Source: an uncultured Alphaproteobacteria bacterium (GTDB lineage Bacteria > Pseudomonadota > Alphaproteobacteria > Micavibrionales > Micavibrionaceae). From it: a stretch of 22,333 nucleotides of DNA. This document shows positions 16,801-21,745 of the stretch, piece after piece. Below the pieces are notes generated by a model. It did no database searches and was not told the origin of the DNA. It saw only the letters and a program-made list of their open reading frames with translations. Numbering within the stretch: position 1 is the first letter of the stretch; each line of letters starts with the position of its first letter. The stretch spans positions 1 through 22,333 of the forward strand of contig CAKZKV010000135.1 in the NCBI GenBank assembly GCA_937124505.1, read 5' to 3'. Made by a program: the position numbers and the translations under genes.

Positions 16801-16980
16801 TGATTTTAAATAAGGATGGCCGGCGGGAAGAAGGCGCACCGCATAATAAATGTGTGCAACCAGATATGCAAACCAGGTAAATCCATTGAATATAACAGCC
16901 TTGAACCTTGGAAAAACCTGAGGAAGTAAAGCATATGCAGCTACTTGTTTTTTATTTATATTTTTTATATGCATGTTCAT
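13888..16980 (-). CDS. DotA/TraY-family type IVB secretion membrane protein, paralogue A (first gene)
   Basis: A 1030-residue polytopic inner-membrane protein and first gene of the three-gene operon. The N-terminal domain (1-85) has AVRLLPAGHPYL (47-58). Helices lie at about 87-118, 188-210 and 228-265. The segment WGPIRLLVAIGLLVPVVYGL is family-typical. The large soluble region (about 270-700) contains YGDIVIRFG (404-412), conserved C331 and C431 (CGEI), and GWAGAGMWYNRLA (580-592). The C-terminal core is PFMPFLYFFFGVITW (785-799) and PLWALAHIRIDREG (811-824), with helices near 845-866 and 912-935 and a Gly/Ala-rich then charged tail. DotA of Legionella is of similar length and has the same layout of an N-terminal helix set, a large loop and a C-terminal helix set. 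Start ATG at 16980 (a second ATG is two codons later); no clear ribosome-binding site. Confidence 0.87.
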   Translation of the reverse strand: MNMHIKNINKKQVAAYALLPQVFPRFKAVIFNGFTWFAYLVAHIYYAVRLLPAGHPYLKSENQGKYGLRHVVAEAANNLKWDVKHIDQLLIFGIVITGIILLVGQILLLVGGFVFSQAFAGGLFVTSSPETDNAFMLLDYVFGVPGFFGSCALGTPTGGTIAPCNAIPAFGAAPVYNFHAGLHSLLEFYSWSILFVAVLIFLYFIVIIMAETASTGVPFGARFNTAWGPIRLLVAIGLLVPVVYGLNSGQYLTLAIAKLGSSLATNAWEAFNTSIMGAAGYSNPNPWGYIAKDGAPRGGVAGGNGNVALLPKPTVPDVTPLVSAVLLAKACEYAYMKRYHMVNGSYVTKDGDTFVTQRVRPYIVKPGANPIPLSNSDNTVIIDSSGNPATFEDLYMDVLKFYDYGDIVIRFGAPHPDVVAKFDPNKIENFCGEITIPTIATTEIINTGGDEAGAWNAQIEYFTEILWQWSDYQEIMAHGIRYAESVETGMLPFFRPCMITDADLTAPTLALSTNVMAILGTNQSILPGGECERPPTYKQRESVFDTFETNIRVYVIDESWKNLMTVDDLYELTSEMIDRGWAGAGMWYNRLAFIIGREFDAASSVPYLSKFPKVMDDVRRIRGGEDINVTPIEMFNPQGISDDESAKDAMLQRDIDIARTLYHVFKDWQKTGIGASNLSIIADADHNIIKSVMHGIFGTNTLLSIREEEYYEIHPMAQLIAIGKDLVNSTLTNVLVSTGFSITGGLYAASGASYTAGVANAISGALSTIALVGLTAGFVLYYVLPFMPFLYFFFGVITWIKTIFEAMVGVPLWALAHIRIDREGLPGDAAANGYFLLLEIFVRPILLIFSLVGSVIIFAALVRILHEVFELVVDNALGFDNKKLTPADNGGYGTDLKEFALNLINKKSIIDEFFFTIIYVITVYIIALSSFKLIDRVPDSILRWAGAGVKSFGDTYQDPAAQLTQYAAIGGFVVGERAIGGVSQLGKAMGQGAATVSPQIRNAVRNGVGGRRITIFEDEVNIIEKAGKKS

Positions 16981-17020
16981 TAATGAATAAAAATTTAGCT
17001 AAAATATTTTTTATTACACC

Positions 17021-17050
17021 AGTCTAACAAGTTATCATAAAACTTGCCAA
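17021..17050 (-). promoter_or_regulatory. Putative promoter and operator of the DotA-like operon
   Basis: On the minus strand TTGGCA (17050-17045) is followed after 18 bases by TAGACT (17026-17021), a moderate sigma-70 match that would give a leader of about 34 bases. A perfect 6-bp inverted repeat, CAAGTT (17028-17033) and AACTTG (17041-17046), 7-base gap, fills the spacer and could be a regulator site. The remaining 16981-17171 region is AT-rich. It also holds an inverted repeat AAGTTG (17107-17112) / CAACTT (17125-17130) downstream of the ferredoxin gene, without a T-run. Confidence 0.35.
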
Positions 17051-17171
17051 TTTTTTGATAGTTTTTACGCACTTAATTGCCACATTTCGTAATTCATAAC
17101 AGACTAAAGTTGTGACAACCGGGTCAACTTATAGAGACACAGGTTCATTCATAAGCCCATCACAAAACGAT

Positions 17172-17486
17172 TCAGCCTTGATCTGCAATTTCCAGCGTTA
17201 ACCCGTCCAGATCTTCGTCCATAACAATCTGACAGGATAGTCTTGAAGTTTCCTTAACGCCCGGCGCCGTATCCAGCATGTCTTCCTCTTCCTCACGCAT
17301 GTCAGGGATTTTATCATGCCATTTTTCATCAATGTAAACGTGGCATGTTGCACAGCAGCAGGCCCCACCGCACTCTGCCTTGATCGGAAGCCCGTATTCT
17401 TTCAGATTTTCCATCAGGGTCCAGCCTTCAACGACCTCGTATTCTGTCAGATTTTGATCCTTACCCCGCACAAAGACAGACACCAT
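17172..17486 (-). CDS. Adrenodoxin-type [2Fe-2S] ferredoxin
   Basis: A 104-residue electron carrier. The cluster ligands fit C-x5-C-x2-C-x36-C: C39, C45, C48 and C85, within ECGGACCCATCHV and SRLSCQI. Two further cysteines (C43, C44) sit inside the loop. The acidic stretch DMREEEEDMLD (62-72) is where adrenodoxin-type ferredoxins bind reductase or P450-like partners. Last gene of the four-gene operon, starting 4 bases after the membrane-protein gene. GGGGGTG just upstream of the ATG at 17486 serves as ribosome-binding site and overlaps the end of the preceding gene. The redox partner cannot be told from the sequence. It may be the general-purpose ferredoxin of this genome, with no functional link to the methyltransferases. 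Confidence 0.9.
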   Translation of the reverse strand: MVSVFVRGKDQNLTEYEVVEGWTLMENLKEYGLPIKAECGGACCCATCHVYIDEKWHDKIPDMREEEEDMLDTAPGVKETSRLSCQIVMDEDLDGLTLEIADQG

Positions 17487-17490
17487 TTTA

Positions 17491-18282
17491 TCACCCCCGA
17501 GAGTTATTTTGTTGTGAAAAAATATGCTTCAAAGCCATTGAAAAACAAATCGTGACGACACACATCGCAATCAGATCAACGGCGAAATGAACAACAAATA
17601 TAACAAGCAGAAAAAAATCACTGTAGTTCATTAAAAGCACACTGACCAATTTCAGAATAATGATACCCGCCAACAAAAACGGGATATAGCACGTCAGCCA
17701 GGCCCCCAGTAAATATAAGGAGGACTGGATCCCCGGCAGCTTTTGTAAATAAGATCTGATCGGAATATCCACCGCTATGGCAAGATGAAGAAACATAAAT
17801 TTGAAAAACCAGACCATAAAAGCAATCATACCAAACGCCAATAAGAAGATCATGAGAGATGGCTCATTCTCTTCTGCGATATGTGCAAATTCCTCTTCAT
17901 GTTTGACAATCGGTGCCATCACGGCGTTTTGCCCCATCTTGATCAGAGTATATAATAGAATCGCGGCGAAAATGGCCCTGCCGCGGGCCGCCAGATACAG
18001 GATATCCTGTTCCGTTTTTCCAGAGAGACGCACCGGCCACCTCTCACCCAACACAATCAGGCGAGCAATATGCGCAATCATCCATCCTTCCAGAAAATAC
18101 GCTGGCAACATGACAAGGGTTTGTCGAAACACATTGTCCTCATACCCCATGATCAAAACAATGGCAAAAAACAGGGCTTTTGCAAGAAACGGCATGAGCA
18201 CCAGCTTCAGGAGATAGGCACGTTCTTCCCAAGCCTTGATATAGGCACGCCCGGATGTCTCGATGATATCAAAAAGAGGCAC
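17491..18282 (-). CDS. Uncharacterised six-helix membrane protein
   Basis: I do not recognise a family. The 263-residue product is very hydrophobic, with about six predicted membrane helices at residues 25-46, 52-77, 103-125, 142-170, 188-215 and 222-250. The only sizeable polar stretches are around 80-100 (RWPVRLSGKTEQD) and 127-141, the latter acidic. No signal peptide, catalytic motif or transporter signature was seen. The start is a GTG at 18282, supported by AAGGAAG upstream and by a one-base gap to the stop of the homocysteine methyltransferase gene. The next Met is residue 30, inside the first helix. It is in the same operon as the methyltransferases and ferredoxin. Export or uptake of a methylated sulfur compound would be one speculative role. 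Confidence 0.8.
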   Translation of the reverse strand: MPLFDIIETSGRAYIKAWEERAYLLKLVLMPFLAKALFFAIVLIMGYEDNVFRQTLVMLPAYFLEGWMIAHIARLIVLGERWPVRLSGKTEQDILYLAARGRAIFAAILLYTLIKMGQNAVMAPIVKHEEEFAHIAEENEPSLMIFLLAFGMIAFMVWFFKFMFLHLAIAVDIPIRSYLQKLPGIQSSLYLLGAWLTCYIPFLLAGIIILKLVSVLLMNYSDFFLLVIFVVHFAVDLIAMCVVTICFSMALKHIFSQQNNSRG

Positions 18283-18283
18283 G

Positions 18284-19186
18284 TCAGGCGGCTTCCTTTT
18301 GCTGTAATTCTTCGTTTAACGCCTTGATATATAAAGGCGTTGTGCCACAACATCCGCCAATAATTCTGGCGTCTTTTTCCCGCCAGCTCATCATATAACG
18401 CGTGAATTTTGCGATGCTGTCCTGATCTTCTTCAAAAACCCAGCCAAGGTCATCATGCGGACAGCCGACCCCGTTCGGATAAACGCCTTTCATTCCATCA
18501 TATAAAGAACACAGCTTCTCAAAGGCCTGATCCATCACATCGATCGAACGGCAATTCAGGGAAACGCCAAAACGACCCGGCAAGTCCGTTACAGAGATTG
18601 CTTCTTCTAATGTGTTACCATCTAACAACTTTCCATTCTCATCCGAGAGAAAACTGATAAAGAAAGGCTTTCCGGACTGGGACGCCGCGTCCGCCATCAC
18701 TTTGGCTTCCGCCAGAGAGTTAATGGTCTCAGGCAGTAAAAAATCAACACCGTCCTCGCACAGCCATTCCACCAACTGAAAATGCTCGCGGCGCATGTCT
18801 TCTTCCGGCGGTACAAGATCCGGCTCATAGCAATCTTCAAGCGTGGTATAAGACCCTGCCACGAAAGTCGGGCGATTCACGCTCTCTTGTGCTTTCCTGG
18901 CTGCACGGACAGATTCAGACATCGCATGGCGGGCTTGCTCAGCGGGTAAATCCACCTTCGCATAGGCGCGTGGAGTCGTCCGAAATGTGTTGGTGACACA
19001 AATATCCGCCCCCGCTTTCAGATAATCACTGTGAATATCAACCACCAGATCAAACGCATCGGTATTCGCTGTTGCCGACCATAGAGGCAGTTTTGTCTCA
19101 TATCCGCGACGTTGTAATTCCGTTCCCATACCGCCCGGCATGACAACATAACCCTTTTTCTGAATAAAATTTTGAATGTCCGTCAT
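18284..19186 (-). CDS. Homocysteine S-methyltransferase (MmuM/HMT family)
   Basis: A 300-residue cytosolic zinc enzyme that transfers a methyl group to homocysteine, giving methionine. In the MmuM/HMT branch the donor is S-methylmethionine (or SAM). The zinc ligands are C212 (SLNCRS) and C279/C280 (IIGGCCGTTP), the family's hallmark. Other family segments are PGGMGTELQRRG (17-28), AGADICVTNTFRTTP (58-72), VAGSYTTLEDCY (109-120) and LLPETINSLAEA (150-161). Length fits stand-alone HMT rather than the much larger MetH. It lies 13 bases downstream of a methyltransferase resembling methionine S-methyltransferase, which supports S-methylmethionine as donor. Betaine or other donors cannot be excluded. 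The ATG at 19186 lies in the loop of a perfect hairpin, and no Shine-Dalgarno is evident. Confidence 0.85.
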   Translation of the reverse strand: MTDIQNFIQKKGYVVMPGGMGTELQRRGYETKLPLWSATANTDAFDLVVDIHSDYLKAGADICVTNTFRTTPRAYAKVDLPAEQARHAMSESVRAARKAQESVNRPTFVAGSYTTLEDCYEPDLVPPEEDMRREHFQLVEWLCEDGVDFLLPETINSLAEAKVMADAASQSGKPFFISFLSDENGKLLDGNTLEEAISVTDLPGRFGVSLNCRSIDVMDQAFEKLCSLYDGMKGVYPNGVGCPHDDLGWVFEEDQDSIAKFTRYMMSWREKDARIIGGCCGTTPLYIKALNEELQQKEAA

Positions 19187-19197
19187 AATAACGGACA
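19177..19197 (-). promoter_or_regulatory. Hairpin presenting the start codon of the homocysteine methyltransferase gene
   Basis: ACGGACA (19191-19197) and TGTCCGT (19177-19183) form a perfect 7-bp stem. On the mRNA the 7-base loop UAUUAUG ends in the AUG start codon (19186-19184). The 5' arm sits where a Shine-Dalgarno would be expected. Translation may depend on ribosomes arriving from the upstream gene, whose stop is at 19200-19202. Confidence 0.4.
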
Positions 19198-19199
19198 GA

Positions 19200-20093
19200 T
19201 TATCCCATCTCCGCCTTCATGACAAACAAATCATGATAAACTTCCACGCCTTCCACACGCCGTTCTTCCGCTTCCGCCGCATCAATTTTCTGCGAGGCCT
19301 CCGCGTCCCGATAAAAACGACAACTTTCCTCGCTCATTTGTTCCCATCTGACAAAGCTTGTCAGGGATGTGGTTGGATCATGCGGAATCACGCGGTGTAC
19401 CACCGGCTCTGCACGATCAAAACGGTCGGTAAATAACTTAAATGACTTATCGCCCTGACGCCCGGCCACATTAAACAGGACAGAGGCTTTTGGTGTTTTG
19501 TCACGAATCTGATCCAGTGCTCTGGCTAATAAGCCAAGGGCATAGGCGTCTTCAGGCACTTCTTGCTCAGGAACGATATAATAATCGGCAAATTCACGCG
19601 CCTGCGGCTCCCGCTGCATCACCTCGTAATCCCAGCGTACCTGTGGCAGACAGGCAAAAACTATATCCGTATCTGCGATCGCTTCCGCAGGCACATCAGA
19701 GAGAAGATTGGATTGATACAAACGAATTTCATCGGCGAACCCATGTGCGGCGGCCAGTTCATCACAGGCCCGTACGGATTCCATGGTAATATCCAAACCT
19801 GTAAAACTTGGCGGATTGCGGAAAAAATTGTTAAGAGCCAGTGCTTTTAATCCCAACATATTCACGCCGGACCCTGCCCCCAGTTCCAGAATATTTTTAC
19901 CGTCCAGACGGCCTGCTTCTGCTTCCTGCACCAATGCTTCCGCCAAGGCCAGAGTCCAGGGATCATCCGGCGGGAAAACATCCGCATCGGCAGCGTTGAG
20001 ATCCATATTTGCGGCACCACGGTAAATGTTGGCAATACTCTGAGGAGGAATCACTACTTCTCCGGGTGGTTGTAACAGTTGTATTTCAGACAT
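19200..20093 (-). CDS. SAM-dependent methyltransferase resembling methionine S-methyltransferase (MMT/MmtN)
   Basis: A 297-residue class I methyltransferase. Motif I is ELGAGSG (70-76); the acidic residue after strand 2 is D101 (GLDIT); motif IV-like sequence is VFACLPQV (145-152). The stretch 147-215, with CLPQ, a Y-YIVPEQEVPEDAYALGLLARALD block (171-194) and VLFNVAGRQG (205-214), resembles, from memory, the N-terminal domain of plant methionine S-methyltransferase (CIPQ, then GLGLIARA, then FNMGGRPG) and bacterial MmtN. Those enzymes make S-methylmethionine from methionine and SAM. The adjacent homocysteine S-methyltransferase and nearby ahcY support this. It is the first gene of a four-gene operon. 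ATG at 20093 has no Shine-Dalgarno and may be leaderless. Class I fold: sure. Substrate: inferred. Confidence 0.7.
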   Translation of the reverse strand: MSEIQLLQPPGEVVIPPQSIANIYRGAANMDLNAADADVFPPDDPWTLALAEALVQEAEAGRLDGKNILELGAGSGVNMLGLKALALNNFFRNPPSFTGLDITMESVRACDELAAAHGFADEIRLYQSNLLSDVPAEAIADTDIVFACLPQVRWDYEVMQREPQAREFADYYIVPEQEVPEDAYALGLLARALDQIRDKTPKASVLFNVAGRQGDKSFKLFTDRFDRAEPVVHRVIPHDPTTSLTSFVRWEQMSEESCRFYRDAEASQKIDAAEAEERRVEGVEVYHDLFVMKAEMG

Positions 20094-20099
20094 TTGGAG

Positions 20100-20129
20100 A
20101 ATGTAGGAGGGACATACTGTTTATGTCAA
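20100..20129 (-). promoter_or_regulatory. Putative sigma-70 promoter of the methyltransferase operon (leaderless layout)
   Basis: On the minus strand a perfect TTGACA (20129-20124) is followed after 18 bases by TACATT (20105-20100). Only six bases then separate the -10 box from the ATG at 20093, so transcription should begin at or next to the A of the start codon. No Shine-Dalgarno is present, consistent with a leaderless message. Confidence 0.5.
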
Positions 20130-20179
20130 GAAAAAAACATTGCTGCATAATGATATATCTGGTTAGCATAGCGTTATGA
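20123..20179 (+). CDS. Possible 18-residue leader peptide overlapping holA
   Basis: The ORF encodes MSRKKHCCIMIYLVSIAL. GGAGGG at 20106-20111 lies 11 bases before its ATG, a strong but slightly distant ribosome-binding site. Its TGA overlaps the holA ATG in ATGA (20176-20179), while holA itself lacks a good Shine-Dalgarno. This is the layout of a translationally coupled leader ORF. The same bases on the other strand carry the methyltransferase promoter, so the AGGAGG may be coincidental. The product, if made, is basic then hydrophobic; no function is proposed. Confidence 0.35.
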   Translation: MSRKKHCCIMIYLVSIAL

Positions 20180-21189
20180 AGATTCAGGCGCGTAATATCG
20201 ACTCCTTTGTCAAATCCCCGGACCCGGCGGCGCGGGTTATTCTGGTCTATGGCCCGGATGACGGCCTGATGCGCTCAAGAATCAAAACACTTGGCAAAAC
20301 CATGGTGGAAGACCTGAACGATCCGTTTAACGTCTCTGTGTTCAAAAGCGATGACCTGATCAATGATGCGGACAGGCTGGCCAATGAGGCTGCGACCCCC
20401 TCCATGATGGGCGGGCAGCGCCTGATCCGCATTGAAGACGGTAAAGACGCCCTCACCCCGACCCTCAAAGCCTATCTGGAAAACCCCTCTCCGGAGACTT
20501 TGACGTTGATCGAAGCCGGTGATCTGGGGCCGCGCAGCCCCTTGCGGGCTTTGTGCGAGAAAGCCAAAAACGCCGCCGCCCTTCCCTGTTATGTCGCGGA
20601 TGCCAGAAACCTGTCCGCCCTGATCCGCGGCCTGCTCTCCGAAGAGCAGTTCACTGCCTCCCACGATGCGCTGGCCTGGCTGGCGGAAAATCTGGCCGGA
20701 GATCATGCCCGCGTTTTATCGGAAGTAAATAAGCTGATGATTTACATGGGCGATCACAAACATATCGAGATGCGCGATGCGCAGGCGGCCTGTGGCAGTG
20801 ACGGCGCGCTGGCCATGGACGATTTTATTTATTCCACCTGCGGGCGCAATCCGAAAGGCATGCTCAAGGCCTTTTCCCAGCTTAGCGATGAAGGCATTCC
20901 ACCGATTGCGATGATCCGCGCCCTGCAAAACCATCTGCGCCGCCTGCATATTACACAGGCCCGCATGAAAAACGGTGCCAATCAGAAAGAGGCCATGGAC
21001 AAACTCATGCCCAGAATTTTCTTTAAATATGAAGATTCGTTCAGAAACCAGTTAAACGCCTGGACGGAAACAGGACTTGCCACAGCCATGCAACGGCTGT
21101 CCGATCTGGAAGCCCGTACCAAACAAAGCGGCACGCCCGTCGAGACCCTCTGCGCCCAGGCGTTTCTGTCTCTGTCAAGAAGCAGGTAA
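20176..21189 (+). CDS. holA: DNA polymerase III delta subunit
   Basis: A 337-residue clamp-loader subunit. HolA binds the beta sliding clamp and opens its ring within the DnaX complex during replication. The N-terminal part (1-140) has the family's opening with FVKSPDPAARVILVYGPDDGLMRSR (11-35), and MMGGQRLIRIEDG (76-88). The AAA+-like fold lacks a Walker A motif, as usual for delta. The C-terminal collar domain includes GRNPKGMLKAFSQLSDEGIPPIAMIRALQNHLRRLH. Length matches the usual 330-345. The start is the ATG overlapped by the small upstream ORF; MKIQARNIDSFVK fits the usual N-terminus. It converges on the next gene with only 4 bases between stops and no terminator visible there. Confidence 0.93.
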   Translation: MKIQARNIDSFVKSPDPAARVILVYGPDDGLMRSRIKTLGKTMVEDLNDPFNVSVFKSDDLINDADRLANEAATPSMMGGQRLIRIEDGKDALTPTLKAYLENPSPETLTLIEAGDLGPRSPLRALCEKAKNAAALPCYVADARNLSALIRGLLSEEQFTASHDALAWLAENLAGDHARVLSEVNKLMIYMGDHKHIEMRDAQAACGSDGALAMDDFIYSTCGRNPKGMLKAFSQLSDEGIPPIAMIRALQNHLRRLHITQARMKNGANQKEAMDKLMPRIFFKYEDSFRNQLNAWTETGLATAMQRLSDLEARTKQSGTPVETLCAQAFLSLSRSR

Positions 21190-21193
21190 AGCT

Positions 21194-21649
21194 CTACGCA
21201 TCAAAATCCAGTTGGATCTTGGGGGCTTCGCTTGCCGTATTGCCCTTGACTTTTGGGGCCAGACCGCCGCTATTGCCGTCACGCGTGCCGCATAAGGTCG
21301 GCAGCAAAGAAATATCCACTTCCTCCGGGTCATAGATAAACAGGGCATTATCCACCGTTCTATAGCCGTCATTGGTGCGGAACATTGCCTGTGACCAGCC
21401 GTTTTCCGCCGGCTCTTTTAGGCGTTGGAAATACAACCGTGTGAAGACCTTGTCACGCATATCAATCAGCCCTTCAGGCTCAAAGCTGATCAGCGTCACA
21501 ATATTTTTAACAGTCGTCTCCGTAATGTCCGGCTCCTCATCCTGTTGGATCAGGAGATACTCAGCCACGAGGTAGGCATCATCTCCCTCCCCGTAAAAAA
21601 TCTGAAAGGATTGCGCTTCTTCCGGATGCGGGCGGTATGTATAGCTCAT
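21194..21649 (-). CDS. Uncharacterised protein, 151 residues
   Basis: I do not recognise the family. The product is soluble and acidic, with no membrane helix or signal peptide. The first two thirds alternate beta-like and helical segments (SFQIFYGEGDDAYLVAEYLL, then TVKNIVTLISFEPEGLIDMRDK). The last 30 residues are polar and probably disordered, ending PKIQLDFDA. The ATG at 21649 is preferred because GGGAG lies five bases upstream. The in-frame TTG at 21661 would bury that site inside the gene. It is divergent from ahcY and convergent with holA. Composition and codon use look like its neighbours, so it is probably a real gene. Confidence 0.75.
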   Translation of the reverse strand: MSYTYRPHPEEAQSFQIFYGEGDDAYLVAEYLLIQQDEEPDITETTVKNIVTLISFEPEGLIDMRDKVFTRLYFQRLKEPAENGWSQAMFRTNDGYRTVDNALFIYDPEEVDISLLPTLCGTRDGNSGGLAPKVKGNTASEAPKIQLDFDA

Positions 21650-21665
21650 ATTTTCTCCCAAGATA

Positions 21666-21693
21666 CTTGTATTGCCGCATAATACTATATAAT
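21666..21693 (+). promoter_or_regulatory. Putative ahcY promoter
   Basis: A perfect -10 TATAAT (21688-21693) is preceded by CTTGTA (21666-21671, 16-base spacer), a weak -35. The transcript would start near 21700, giving a leader of about 45 bases. I see no SAH- or SAM-riboswitch consensus in it. Confidence 0.45.
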
Positions 21694-21745
21694 GTGGCGC
21701 GGAAAAGACAAATTATCTCACTACCAAGAAATAAAAAGGACAGAA

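Noticed and set aside
8132..16980. DotA/TraY trio as part of an integrated conjugative plasmid or island
   Set aside because: No integrase, relaxase, tRNA boundary, direct-repeat ends or other Tra gene is present, and the flanks are ordinary chromosomal genes. Horizontal origin remains possible but is not shown here.
17107..17130. AAGTTG/CAACTT inverted repeat as the ferredoxin operon terminator
   Set aside because: Stem is only 6 bp and no T-run follows on the minus strand; noted only as part of the intergenic region.
21694..21745. SAH or SAM riboswitch in front of ahcY
   Set aside because: The leader is only about 45 bases and I see neither the conserved core nor the required pairing of known SAH/SAM riboswitches.
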